From assembly GCA_002840905.1 (NCBI GenBank), contig PHDD01000006.1:72910-136909 (forward strand): a stretch of DNA of 64,000 nucleotides, written 5' to 3'. Positions 9,334 through 19,021 of the stretch are shown in pieces (positions within the stretch are counted from its first letter, which is position 1; each line of letters starts with the position of its first letter). Below the pieces are notes generated by a model. That model did not search any database and had not been told where the DNA came from. It was given only the letters and a program-made list of their open reading frames with translations. Origin of the DNA: Bacteroidetes bacterium HGW-Bacteroidetes-4 (GTDB taxonomy: Bacteria; Bacteroidota; Bacteroidia; Bacteroidales; SZUA-534). Position numbers and translations under genes: made by a program.

Positions 9334-11097
9334 ATGAAAAACTATTTTAGAATTGCAAAAGGAGTATTGTTTTTGCTTGCTTTTTTGCAGCTGGCTTCGT
9401 GTAAAGACGATACCACCGAAAGTGATGTAATTGCCAGTTTTACCTTTCAGGTAGATGAAGCGGACTATAAGAAAGTGACATTTACAAATGCATCACAGAA
9501 TTATGTGTCACTTTCATGGGATTTCGGTGACGAATCACAAGCTTCGTCGGAGGAAAACCCGGTTCACACCTATACGGCTGTAGGTGAATTTACCGTTACA
9601 TTAACAGCAACTTCTACCGGAGGTGTTTCCGACAGTTATTCAGCAATTGTAAAGATTGAAGATCCAAATGCGGAATTAACAAAATTGGTAGGTGAAAGTT
9701 CTAAAACCTGGAAACTCCTTCGCGATGTAAGTGGTGGGGTATTTCCACTTGAGGTTGGCCCGATCGCAAGGGATCAAATATGGTGGGCAGTAGGAAGAAA
9801 TAACGACGAGTTAGCGAATCGCCCCTGCATGTTGAACGACGAATGGACTTTTAACAGAGACGGTTCCATGGTATTTAATGCCAATGGCGATTATTGGGCT
9901 GAAGGTGGGGTTTTTGAACCGGCTAATACTTGTGCTTCTACCGATCAAATGGTAGGACCCAATGGAGAAGATCTTTCTGCTTGGGGAAGTGGAACCCACG
10001 CTTTCGAATTAACTACCGGAGCAAATCCAACGTTAAAAGTTATTGGGTTGGGTGCCTTTTTAGGTTTGTCGAAAGTTGCCACCGATATTGAAGTAAAAGT
10101 TCCTCAAGAATCGGTTACCTATAATCTTATTTCACTATATGATGGTACAACCGACACCCTTATTGTTGAAGCGGAGTATAAATTTAATGCCGAAGATCCG
10201 GGTCCTGGAGGCTACTGGCGCTTTGTTTTTGTGCATTACGACAATCCCAACGATGAACCTCCAATTCCTGGAAATCAACCAAAAGCAGCTTTTACCATGA
10301 CAGTAGAAGGAAAAACTATTACCTGCACCAATACCAGTGAGTATTCCGATTCGTTTGTATGGGACTTTGGTGATGGAAATACGGCTTCGTCAGCAGATGC
10401 AAGCCATACCTACACCAATGATGGTTTTTATACTGTTACGCTTACTGCAACCAATGCATTGGGAACCAATGAAGCGTTTAATACCGTTTTCTTTGCTTCC
10501 GCAACCGCATTAACCGATGAGATGCTTCAAGGTACTGCTTGGAAGGTTTCTGTTAATGAAAAATCGATCTTTGTAGGTCCTGCTATGGGTAGCAGTGAAT
10601 GGTGGAGTGTACCTAAAAAATTTCTGACAGGTGAAAGTACCGGAACCGACGATTGGTCGTGTATGGCTGATGATGAGTTTACTTTTGCTGCTGGAGGCGT
10701 TTATACTTATGCAACCAACGGAAGTGCCCGCAACGATGGTTATTTCGGTAGCCCCAACGGATGTATTTCTGATGCAGAAATAGCAGCCAGTGGAAACGGT
10801 GCTGCTTTTGGTTCGGCTACCCACAGTTATGAATTTATCCCGGCTACCGATACGGAAAGAGCCAGAATTATTCTTACCAACGGTGGCGATATGGCTGCAT
10901 TTTTAGGATTTTATAAAGGTTATTATGGGGGAGAAAATTCCGATGGGGCCAATGCTCCAAATGGAGGAAATTTAACCAATCAATATGAAGTTATGGGTTA
11001 TGCCAACTCAGGAACTAAGGAATATTTATTTGTAACCGTAGATCTTTCAGCGGATCATACTGGGGGCTCTTCCTGGTCAACTATTTTGGAGCGATAA
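9334..11097 (+). CDS. Two-module PKD-domain surface lipoprotein (probable glycan-binding protein)
   Basis: Probably an outer-surface glycan-binding protein of this PUL. The 587 residues start with a lipoprotein signal (LLAFLQLASC, Cys about residue 24). The rest is an internal duplication: PKD domain (about 33-110, LSWDFGDES) plus a beta-rich module (about 115-305), then PKD (about 314-395, FVWDFGDGN) plus a second module (about 400-587). The two modules share WW, a Cys before DEWTF/DEFTF, and later NTC...GSGTHAFE / NGC...GSATHSYE, so each probably has a Cys pair. Being the first gene before susC is unusual, since such proteins often follow susD. No catalytic motif is seen. Confidence 0.85.
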   Translation: MKNYFRIAKGVLFLLAFLQLASCKDDTTESDVIASFTFQVDEADYKKVTFTNASQNYVSLSWDFGDESQASSEENPVHTYTAVGEFTVTLTATSTGGVSDSYSAIVKIEDPNAELTKLVGESSKTWKLLRDVSGGVFPLEVGPIARDQIWWAVGRNNDELANRPCMLNDEWTFNRDGSMVFNANGDYWAEGGVFEPANTCASTDQMVGPNGEDLSAWGSGTHAFELTTGANPTLKVIGLGAFLGLSKVATDIEVKVPQESVTYNLISLYDGTTDTLIVEAEYKFNAEDPGPGGYWRFVFVHYDNPNDEPPIPGNQPKAAFTMTVEGKTITCTNTSEYSDSFVWDFGDGNTASSADASHTYTNDGFYTVTLTATNALGTNEAFNTVFFASATALTDEMLQGTAWKVSVNEKSIFVGPAMGSSEWWSVPKKFLTGESTGTDDWSCMADDEFTFAAGGVYTYATNGSARNDGYFGSPNGCISDAEIAASGNGAAFGSATHSYEFIPATDTERARIILTNGGDMAAFLGFYKGYYGGENSDGANAPNGGNLTNQYEVMGYANSGTKEYLFVTVDLSADHTGGSSWSTILER

Positions 11098-11103
11098 TTA
11101 TTT

Positions 11104-11149
11104 AAACCATTCAAGATTGGGAGGAACATGTTCCGATCTTGAATGGTTT
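11104..11149 (+). other. Long hairpin between the PKD lipoprotein and susC
   Basis: AAACCATTCAAGAT (11104-11117) and ATCTTGAATGGTTT (11136-11149) are perfect 14-base inverted copies. Inside the loop is a second dyad, GGAACATGTTCC (11123-11134). No T-run follows, so a plain intrinsic terminator is less likely than a processing or stability element, or a partial terminator that lowers susC relative to the gene before it. Confidence 0.7.
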
Positions 11150-11247
11150 CACTTTATCTTGACAAGTAATTCTATCAAGCTGTTTATGCATAGAATCCAG
11201 GAAAAATAATCTGGGCATAATTAGTATTAAACGCAATATAAAACACC

Positions 11248-14184
11248 ATGCAAAAAATTATTTTATTTCTCCTTATTGCTAGTCTTTCGCTTAATGGATA
11301 CGCCCAGGAACGGCAAATTACGGGTACGGTAATTGATAGCGAAGGAATGGGTATTCCCGGGGCTACTGTTGTTTTAAAAGGGACTACTCAAGGAACGGTT
11401 ACTGATGCAGATGGATTTTTTTCCATAAAGGCCAACCAAGGAATTTTGGTTTTCAGTTTTATTGGTTTTATTTCAAAGGAAATTGAAATTGGAAATCAGT
11501 CGGTTATTTCAGTCGTATTGCTTGCTGACACCAAAGACATTGACGAGGTGGTAGTTATTGGCTATGGAACCCAACGAAAAAAAGATTTGACTACAGCCGT
11601 ATCTATTGTCGGACAAAATGAAATAAAAGAACGGCCCTTGGTTTCTGCTGCTGAAGCATTACAAGGTAAAGCAGCCGGAGTACAGGTAATTCAGCCTTCG
11701 GGGAAACCTGGTGTAGCCCTTTCAGTAAGGGTTCGAGGAGCCACTTCGGTAGAAGCCGGAAACGAACCGCTTTATGTGGTAGACGGCTTACCTACTACCG
11801 ATATTAAAGGCATAGATCCAAACGATATTGAATCAATGTCTGTTTTAAAAGACGCATCATCCGCTTCAATTTATGGGGCAAGAGCGGCAAATGGAGTAGT
11901 AATAATTACAACAAAAAGAGCCCAAAAAGGACAAACACAATTGAACTTTAACACCTATTTTGGAATTTCAAATATCCGTAAAACCATTGAAGTTCTTAAT
12001 ACCAAGCAGTATCGCGACTTAATGCAGGAACGTGGCGAAGAACTAGATCCTACGGACACCTATTTTAACGATTGGAATAAAGAAGTTTTTGGTACGGGCA
12101 AAATTCAATCGTACCAGTTATCGTTTTCCGATGGAAATGAAAAATCACAATATTATTTGGCGGTAAATTACCTGAACAACAAAGGAATAGTACGACCGGC
12201 ACGCTTCGATCGGGTTTCGGTTCGTTATAATCTCGACAACCAGATACGCCCCTGGTTGAAAATGCAAACGAGTGTAAATTTGTTACAGATAAAAACTGAA
12301 GACACACCCGATAATGCCAGTTCAGGCCGCGGAGGTGTTATTATGGCAGCACTCAATACACCTCCTTTTCTACATGTCTATAATCCCGATGGCAGCGGAC
12401 AGTTCGATACCAATCCTTTTCAGGCTTCCTGGGAAAATCCCGTAGCTTATATGGAAGGAGCCGATCAACAAGCAATTGACCGGCAACTTTTTGGTAACAT
12501 AATGCTCGAAGCCAAGCTTATAGATGGATTGTTTTATAAAACCCGTTTCGGAGTAGACATTAATAATCATCAGTGGAATTATTACCTCGATCCGTTTCGC
12601 ACCAATTATGGGAGGAATAATAATGGCGTGGGACAAGCTGACAAATACATGAGCCAATCGTGGATGATTGAAAATATGTTAGACTATTCAAGAACTATCG
12701 GCCCACATAATTTCACAGGCCTTATTGGAACCAGCATTCAGAAATTTGAAGGTCATGATTCTTATTTGTATGGAACCGATTTCCCAGAAGATGTATCGGT
12801 AATCACATTAAATGCGGCCAACACCATAACCGGGAGCACGTGGAAAGACGAATGGTCTTTAGCTTCATATTTTGGCAGGGCAACTTACGATTTTAATAAC
12901 AAATACTACGTATCGGCCAGTATCCGTCACGACGGTTCTTCAAAACTGGCACAGCATTGGGGAACCATGCCTGCTTTTTCTGCGGGCTGGCGTATTTCTG
13001 CCGAGCCTTTTATGCAAAACATTCAAGTTATAAACGATTTAAAACTACGAGGAGGATGGGGCGTAAATGGTAACCAGGAGGGAATCGCCAATTATGCCCG
13101 ATATGGATTGGTTAACTATTACCGCCGAACGCCTACCAACCCCTTGTCGGGGCCAAGTTCAGCACAGGTTACCTACGGAAATCCTGATCTCCGATGGGAA
13201 ACCTCGGCTCAAACCGGAGTGGGCATTGATGTTTCGATGTTTAATTCCCGAATTGCTTTAAATGTGGATGCGTACATTAAAAAAACCAGCGATGTCCTTT
13301 TAAATGTGCAGTTGCCTAGCACTTTACCAATTACCCGAATATTAACCAATGCCGGCAAAATAAATAATAAAGGACTCGAAATAAATCTCCGGACGATAAA
13401 CCAGAGTACTGAAGATTTTAACTGGACAACAAATTTTAATATATCATTTAACCGTAACGAAGTAGTTGAACTGGAATATGTAGAGTCGTATGATTTTGGA
13501 CGAATTTACAGTAACAATCAGGATGTAATTCGTCTGAAAGAAGGAGCATCTTTAGGGTCGTTTTATGGATATGTTGCCGACGGGGTAGATACTGAAACAG
13601 GAGATATGATTTACCGCGACTTAAATAATAACGGCATTAACGATCCGGGCGACCGGACAGTAATTGGGAATGCGCAGCCCGATTTTATTTTTGGTTTAAC
13701 CAATACCCTTACCTATAAACGCTTTGATTTATCTTTTTTCTTTCAGGGTAGTTACGGAAATGAAATCTACAATGCAACCCGTATTGATCTGGAAGGAATG
13801 TTCGATAGCAAAAACCAATCCTTAGCGGTACTCCGTCGCTGGACTCCCGAAAATACACAAACCGATATTCCCAGAGCCATACCCAAAAGTAGTGGCAGTG
13901 TTTATAACGTTTGGAATTCTTCCCGTTTTATTGAAGACGGTTCTTATGTGCGGCTTAAGTCACTTACTTTATCGTATCGTATTTTAGACAACGAGAAAAG
14001 CTTTAAAGCCATTAAAAAGCTAACGGCTTATTTCACCGGACAAAACTTACTCACCTTTACCAACTATTCCGGGTATGATCCGGAGGTGAATGCCTATGGT
14101 AACAGTGCAACCGAACAGGGTGTTGATTATGGGACTTATCCGCAGGCGCGAACTTTTATTGTTGGATTAAACGTTGAATTTTAA
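11248..14184 (+). CDS. SusC-family TonB-dependent outer-membrane transporter (PUL 1)
   Basis: Imports oligosaccharides across the outer membrane using TonB energy. The 978 residues have a signal peptide ending near GYAQ (residue 20), a carboxypeptidase-regulatory-like domain (about 22-95, ITGTVIDSEGMGIPGATVVL), the SusC hallmark DEVVVIGYGTQ near residue 100, then the plug (VRVRGATSVEAGNEPLYVVDG) and a 22-strand-type barrel ending in Phe. The length is normal for the family. susD follows after 12 bases, the standard pair. The first ATG is used; the upstream hairpin separates it from the PKD gene. Confidence 0.97.
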   Translation: MQKIILFLLIASLSLNGYAQERQITGTVIDSEGMGIPGATVVLKGTTQGTVTDADGFFSIKANQGILVFSFIGFISKEIEIGNQSVISVVLLADTKDIDEVVVIGYGTQRKKDLTTAVSIVGQNEIKERPLVSAAEALQGKAAGVQVIQPSGKPGVALSVRVRGATSVEAGNEPLYVVDGLPTTDIKGIDPNDIESMSVLKDASSASIYGARAANGVVIITTKRAQKGQTQLNFNTYFGISNIRKTIEVLNTKQYRDLMQERGEELDPTDTYFNDWNKEVFGTGKIQSYQLSFSDGNEKSQYYLAVNYLNNKGIVRPARFDRVSVRYNLDNQIRPWLKMQTSVNLLQIKTEDTPDNASSGRGGVIMAALNTPPFLHVYNPDGSGQFDTNPFQASWENPVAYMEGADQQAIDRQLFGNIMLEAKLIDGLFYKTRFGVDINNHQWNYYLDPFRTNYGRNNNGVGQADKYMSQSWMIENMLDYSRTIGPHNFTGLIGTSIQKFEGHDSYLYGTDFPEDVSVITLNAANTITGSTWKDEWSLASYFGRATYDFNNKYYVSASIRHDGSSKLAQHWGTMPAFSAGWRISAEPFMQNIQVINDLKLRGGWGVNGNQEGIANYARYGLVNYYRRTPTNPLSGPSSAQVTYGNPDLRWETSAQTGVGIDVSMFNSRIALNVDAYIKKTSDVLLNVQLPSTLPITRILTNAGKINNKGLEINLRTINQSTEDFNWTTNFNISFNRNEVVELEYVESYDFGRIYSNNQDVIRLKEGASLGSFYGYVADGVDTETGDMIYRDLNNNGINDPGDRTVIGNAQPDFIFGLTNTLTYKRFDLSFFFQGSYGNEIYNATRIDLEGMFDSKNQSLAVLRRWTPENTQTDIPRAIPKSSGSVYNVWNSSRFIEDGSYVRLKSLTLSYRILDNEKSFKAIKKLTAYFTGQNLLTFTNYSGYDPEVNAYGNSATEQGVDYGTYPQARTFIVGLNVEF

Positions 14185-14196
14185 CTTGACTTTTAT

Positions 14197-15666
14197 ATGA
14201 AAAAGATAAAATACACATGGCTGACCGTTTTGCTGTTTGGTTTATTGCTTTTTTCCTGTGAAGACTTTCTGGAACTTAGACCATCTTCGCAAAGTGTAGC
14301 TGAAGAAGTAGAACAAACAGATACCATTGTTTACCATTCTGCCAGTGAGCTGGAAGCTGCTTTAGCCGGAGTGTACGATGATTTTAGAAACGAATATTTT
14401 GAACTCGACTATTTTGTAAATGGTGATGCACAATCAGACGATTGCTATGCCGGTGCCGATAACCCGGCTAATTTTCAGATTGATGCTTATACACTTGATG
14501 CTACAAACAGCAATGTAAGCCGTGATTGGGGCTATTTGTACACAACTATCGGTAAAGCCAATCTGGTAATCAATAATGCGGAAGCTGTCACCGATGCTAA
14601 TTTATCCGATTTCGATAAAAAACAAATAAAAGCCGAAGCATCGGCCATCAGAGCATTTATTTATTTTCAGCTGGTACAATTGTGGGGCGATGTTCCGCTT
14701 CAATTGAAAGAGGTTACTACAATAAGTGCCGGAGTTTTGCCCGAAATCTATCCTATACTGTTTCCACCCCGCAAACCCAAAGAGGATGTCTATGCACAAA
14801 TAATAGCTGATTTAGAGTTTGCCTTGCCATTTGTTCGAACCACAGCTATAAATAAAGGCTATATTACCCGGGGATTTGTAAATGCATTGCTGGCAAAAAT
14901 TTATGCCACAAAGGAACCCAAGGACTGGCCAAAAGTTGAGAGTTATTGTAACGATGTAATCACTGGAGGCTATAATCTATTACCTAATTACGATGACTTA
15001 TGGAACAACGAGAATGAAAACTCTGATGAAGCCATTTTTGAAATTAATTACGAAGGAACATCTTCGAGTGGTAACTGGGGAGCAGGTATGTTTATTGGTT
15101 TCGATTGGAAAAAATTCAATATTCCTTCCAATGATTTGGTACGAGCCTTTGATGAAGAAAACGATGTGATACGAAAAGCAGCTTCAATAACTTTTATGGA
15201 TGTTTCTGGCAAGTGGAGCGATTCGCACTGGCCTCAAACGGCTTATCCGTTTATTTATAAGTATCGGATTTACAGTAGTCCCAGTCCTCAAAATTATATT
15301 TTTCTTCGTTTGGCCGACATTATTTTGTTAAAAGCCGAAGCGCTCAATGAACAGGGCGATGTAAACGGAGCAGCTAATTTGGTGAATCAGATACGCTCGC
15401 GGGTTGATTTATCTGATACCCCTGCTGACACACAGGAAGAAATGCGCCTGGCCATTGAGAAAGAACGTCGTTTGGAATTGGCTTTTGAAGGGCATCGCTG
15501 GTTTGACCTGAAACGAACCGGAAGGGCTATTGAGGTTATTAACAGCGCAACCGATCAGAATGGCAATTCTTTAGGCTATCAATTGAACGAAAATCGTTTA
15601 CTTTGGCCAATTCCACAAGCAGAAATGGATAAAAACACCAAACTGATTCAAAACCCTGGATACTAA
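14197..15666 (+). CDS. SusD/RagB-family glycan-capture lipoprotein (PUL 1)
   Basis: Surface lid of the SusCD importer; binds the glycan and closes over SusC. The 489 residues begin with a lipoprotein signal (LLLFSCEDFLEL; Cys about 21). An N-terminal SusD-like region with TPR helices (RAFIYFQLVQLWGDVPL) is followed by the RagB/SusD C-terminal part, with LRLADIILLKAEALNEQGD and the common FEGHRWFDLKRTG motif. It ends in LIQNPGY, a usual SusD ending. It lies between susC (12 bases) and the first GH30 gene (14 bases), so it is co-transcribed with both. Confidence 0.97.
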   Translation: MKKIKYTWLTVLLFGLLLFSCEDFLELRPSSQSVAEEVEQTDTIVYHSASELEAALAGVYDDFRNEYFELDYFVNGDAQSDDCYAGADNPANFQIDAYTLDATNSNVSRDWGYLYTTIGKANLVINNAEAVTDANLSDFDKKQIKAEASAIRAFIYFQLVQLWGDVPLQLKEVTTISAGVLPEIYPILFPPRKPKEDVYAQIIADLEFALPFVRTTAINKGYITRGFVNALLAKIYATKEPKDWPKVESYCNDVITGGYNLLPNYDDLWNNENENSDEAIFEINYEGTSSSGNWGAGMFIGFDWKKFNIPSNDLVRAFDEENDVIRKAASITFMDVSGKWSDSHWPQTAYPFIYKYRIYSSPSPQNYIFLRLADIILLKAEALNEQGDVNGAANLVNQIRSRVDLSDTPADTQEEMRLAIEKERRLELAFEGHRWFDLKRTGRAIEVINSATDQNGNSLGYQLNENRLLWPIPQAEMDKNTKLIQNPGY

Positions 15667-15680
15667 TTACTATTGAAGAT

Positions 15681-17135
15681 ATGCCTAAAAAAATTATTTT
15701 TCACATGCTACTATCATTATTTTTTGCTGTTTTATTGGCAAGTGCTCCTGGTTGTTCTGAAAAGATTGACCCGATTGATACACCATCGGATTCTTTGCAA
15801 CAAAACGAATCAGACATAAGCTTTTGGCTGACTCAAGGCGATCAAAAAGTAATGTTTCAGAAGCAGAACACCATTCTGAACTTTTCAGAGCTAACAGAAA
15901 CCGGTATTGCCATTGAAGTAAACGATGCTGTCGGATATCAAGTTATGGATGGTTTTGGTTTTACTTTAACCGGAGGTAGTGCCGAATTGATTAACACGCT
16001 CGACGAGGCGGTTAAACAGTCCCTGTTGCAGGAGCTTTTTAGCATAGAAAATTCAGATTTGGGTATAAGTTATTTGCGAATTAGTATTGGTGCTTCCGAT
16101 TTAAGCAGCAAAGAATTTACCTATAATGAACTTGCCGCCGGAGAAACAGATCCTGAATTAAACGCCTTTAGTCTGGTTAACGATGAGCAGGACTTAATTC
16201 CACTGTTGAAGCAAATTATAGCTATAAATCCTGAAATAAAGCTGATGGGTTCACCGTGGACTGCTCCAACCTGGATGAAAACCAATAAAAGTTTTGTTGG
16301 GGGAGAGTTATTGCCGGAGTATTATACCGTTTATGCTCAATATTTTGTAAAATACATTCAAGCCATGCAGGCTCAAGGGATTTCAATAGATGCCATTACC
16401 GTTCAAAACGAACCCTTACACGGGGGAAATAATCCGAGCATGTTAATGAGCGCTGCACAACAATTGGATTTTGTTAAGAACCATCTGGGTCCTGCTTTTG
16501 CTGATAATAACCTAACCACAAAAATTATAATTTACGATCACAATGCCGACAGGCCCGACTACCCCATAACTATTTTGAATGATCAGGATGCCAGATTATA
16601 CATCGATGGTTCTGCTTTTCATTTGTATGGCGGAAGTATTGATGCGCTTTCGCAAGTTCACGCAGCTCATCCCGACAAGAATCTGTATTTTACAGAACAA
16701 TGGGTTGGTGGTCCCAGTTATTTTGAAGGGGATTTGAAATGGCATATTGAAAATTTGATTGTTGGTGCTTCCAGAAACTGGAGTAAGGTTGTGTTGGAAT
16801 GGAATCTTGCTTCTGATCCCAATTATTTACCTCATACTGCGGGTGGTTGTACCAGTTGCCTGGGTGCTATTACCATTGGAAACCGTGTAAGCCGAAATGT
16901 TGCATATTACATTATAGCCCATGCTTCAAAATTTGTACGCCCCGGTTCCGTTCGCATTGCATCGAATATCCCCGATTTACTGCCCAATGTGGCTTATAAA
17001 ACGCCAGACGGACAAATCGTATTAATTGTATTAAACAAAAGTAATTTGTCCCAAACCTTTACTATCTGGCATAAGAATAAAGGTGCGGTAGTATCACTTG
17101 ATAAGGGGTCGGTTGGTACATTTATCTGGAAATAA
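15681..17135 (+). CDS. Glycoside hydrolase family 30 lipoprotein (first copy)
   Basis: A retaining glycosidase of clan GH-A. The 484 residues carry a lipoprotein signal (ASAPGC, Cys about 25). The catalytic acid/base is probably Glu244 in VQNEP and the nucleophile Glu339 in YFTEQ, both at the ends of strands, as expected in GH30. SPWTAPTWMKTN is another family motif. A C-terminal beta domain ends at VGTFIWK. GH30 subfamilies cut beta-1,6-glucan, glucosylceramide, xylan or fucosides; the motifs and partners best suit an endo-beta-1,6-glucanase, but the subfamily cannot be fixed by eye. It is last in the plus-strand PUL operon and probably outward-facing. Confidence 0.9.
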   Translation: MPKKIIFHMLLSLFFAVLLASAPGCSEKIDPIDTPSDSLQQNESDISFWLTQGDQKVMFQKQNTILNFSELTETGIAIEVNDAVGYQVMDGFGFTLTGGSAELINTLDEAVKQSLLQELFSIENSDLGISYLRISIGASDLSSKEFTYNELAAGETDPELNAFSLVNDEQDLIPLLKQIIAINPEIKLMGSPWTAPTWMKTNKSFVGGELLPEYYTVYAQYFVKYIQAMQAQGISIDAITVQNEPLHGGNNPSMLMSAAQQLDFVKNHLGPAFADNNLTTKIIIYDHNADRPDYPITILNDQDARLYIDGSAFHLYGGSIDALSQVHAAHPDKNLYFTEQWVGGPSYFEGDLKWHIENLIVGASRNWSKVVLEWNLASDPNYLPHTAGGCTSCLGAITIGNRVSRNVAYYIIAHASKFVRPGSVRIASNIPDLLPNVAYKTPDGQIVLIVLNKSNLSQTFTIWHKNKGAVVSLDKGSVGTFIWK

Positions 17136-17181
17136 TATGATGTGTGTTGTTTTCATAATTTGAGATTTAGTTTTAATTCAG

Positions 17182-17216
17182 AGCCGTAGGGATTGTATCT
17201 TTACGGCTTTAATTTT
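17182..17216 (+). terminator. Terminator of the plus-strand PUL operon
   Basis: AGCCGTA pairs with TACGGCT around a 13-base loop and is followed by TTAATTTTT, 47 bases after the stop of the first GH30 gene. The stem is short but correctly placed between convergent genes. Confidence 0.6.
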
Positions 17217-17256
17217 TAGCACCAATGTAGAAAAATAATTGAATAATTGACGGATG

Positions 17257-17290
17257 TAAAAAAGTCAAGCATCCATGGGGAGCCTGACTT
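17257..17290 (-). terminator. Terminator of the minus-strand GH30 gene
   Basis: On the minus strand AAGTCAGGC pairs with GCTTGACTT (one mismatch) and is followed by TTTTTACA. It lies about 45 bases after the stop of the second GH30 gene. Confidence 0.6.
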
Positions 17291-17333
17291 TGGGAACACA
17301 ACAATTAGGAAAAATTTTTGGTGGTGCTTGTTT

Positions 17334-18815
17334 TTAATTTATAATTGTAGTTTTTATTGCATGAGCCGGTAATGCAGTTTGAACCCCTTTTCCCTGAATC
17401 CATATTTTAAATGGTATTTCCTTATCGGTTTGGTTCATGGCTACCACAACAATGCTCCCATTTTGATTAATGGCAGCTGTAGCCAATAAATCGTCGTAAT
17501 TGCTTGAGCAGATTATGCGTTTAGCTCCCGGACGAATAAAACGGGAGAAGTGTCCCAGGTAATAAAAGGAATTCATGAAAATTACTTCGTCGGTTTGTGT
17601 GTTTCCAATAACCGGAGCAAAACAATAATTTGCCACATGATTTGGACCTCCTTTTTCGTCTAAAACTATGTTCCAATCTATCCAGCCCACAGCCGAATTG
17701 TTCAGATCTTTTATAACTGACTCACCATAACGTTCGCCCCAATTCCAATCATTAAGTTTGTCGTAGTTAAACGGAAAAACACAACCTTCGGTAAAAAGTA
17801 GTTTTTTATCGGGAAAAGCTTCGGCTACTTGCTTTACATTATCGAAATGATCGCCCGTGTACCAATGAAAACCGGTTCCCCACACGTATTTTCGTGCATC
17901 AGGATCGTCGTAAACCGTTGAAGCGCGTTGATACATAATGCCCCGGTTGTGGTCCCAAACAACTATTTTCACGTCGGATAATTGGTGTTTTTCAAAAGTT
18001 GGACCCAGATTGTTTTTAACAAAATCGCGTTCTTGTTCTGCTGTATAAACACAGGATTCCCAAGTTTGTACGGCCATTGGTTCATTTTGTACGCTTACTG
18101 CCCAAACAGGAATTTGTTTTGCCCGATAGGCTTCAATAAACCGGACAAAATAATTGGCCCAGGTTTGATAATGTTCAGGTTTTAACTCTCCGCCCTGCAA
18201 CATGTGCTGATTGGTTTTCATCCATGCAGGTGGACTCCAGGGTGATGCCAAAAGTTTAAAATCGGCTCCTGTTCGTTTAATGGCTTCTTTAATCAGGGGG
18301 ATTCGGAACTTCAAATCTCTTTCGATGGAGAAATGACGTAAATCAAAATCGCTGTCTACTTCGGCATAAGCGTACGATTGGCTGGAGAAATCACAACTAT
18401 TGATATGCGTACGGAATAAATTATACCCAATGCCTTCTTTTTTATCGAAATATGCAGTATAAATCTTCTCCTGGTTTTCTGGCGATAATTTGGCAAGGGT
18501 TTCTGCTGTTGCATCAGTAAGAGCACCTCCAAAACCTTCGATAGTTTGAAAGGTTTTTGTGGGATCGACCATTAAGGTGGCAAAATGCTCATCGGGTTGG
18601 TTAAAGGGCTCAAATTTTAACGATTCCATCTTTGTTAAGCGCGCGTTACTTTCTTTTGCTGTCAGGTATTGTTCAGCAGTAACAATGGAAAAACCAAGGT
18701 TTTGTTGGTTGTTGTTTTGCGGTGTGTGGGGTTGCTTGTCCTGATTTCCACAAGCATTAAGCAGCATTACCAGCATTATAGCAAAGAACCGGCTTAAAAT
18801 TATTTTTAGTTTCAT
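17334..18815 (-). CDS. Glycoside hydrolase family 30 lipoprotein (second copy)
   Basis: A second retaining GH30 enzyme of 493 residues, with a clear lipoprotein signal (LVMLLNACGN, Cys about 22). The probable acid/base is Glu245 in VQNEP and the nucleophile Glu343 in LFTEG. GFGGALTDA, SPWSPPAWMKTN and TWESC are typical of GH30 glucanase/glucosylceramidase relatives. It is only distantly similar to the neighbouring plus-strand copy and lacks that copy's WVGG after the nucleophile, so the two probably differ in chain-length or linkage preference. It faces the PUL operon convergently and follows the regulator gene on the same strand with a 206-base gap that should hold its promoter. Confidence 0.92.
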   Translation of the reverse strand: MKLKIILSRFFAIMLVMLLNACGNQDKQPHTPQNNNQQNLGFSIVTAEQYLTAKESNARLTKMESLKFEPFNQPDEHFATLMVDPTKTFQTIEGFGGALTDATAETLAKLSPENQEKIYTAYFDKKEGIGYNLFRTHINSCDFSSQSYAYAEVDSDFDLRHFSIERDLKFRIPLIKEAIKRTGADFKLLASPWSPPAWMKTNQHMLQGGELKPEHYQTWANYFVRFIEAYRAKQIPVWAVSVQNEPMAVQTWESCVYTAEQERDFVKNNLGPTFEKHQLSDVKIVVWDHNRGIMYQRASTVYDDPDARKYVWGTGFHWYTGDHFDNVKQVAEAFPDKKLLFTEGCVFPFNYDKLNDWNWGERYGESVIKDLNNSAVGWIDWNIVLDEKGGPNHVANYCFAPVIGNTQTDEVIFMNSFYYLGHFSRFIRPGAKRIICSSNYDDLLATAAINQNGSIVVVAMNQTDKEIPFKIWIQGKGVQTALPAHAIKTTIIN

Positions 18816-19021
18816 TTCAATAAGTTTTTATTATTATTAAGTTACCAGTAATTATTTTAATAGCTAAGTTAATCCATTGAAAAGGGAATACAGAATTTGG
18901 ATTTACTTAAAATTTCACCCGCTATTATATATGGGTACTTAAAAACACTCAAGAGCGCGCAAAAGCGTTATAATTAGCTATTAATAATGGTAAAAAATAA
19001 TAAGTGGCACGGCAAAGAAAC

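Noticed and set aside
15681-18815. Recent duplication of the two GH30 genes
   Set aside because: The proteins share only family motifs and differ widely elsewhere, so they are old paralogues or separate acquisitions.
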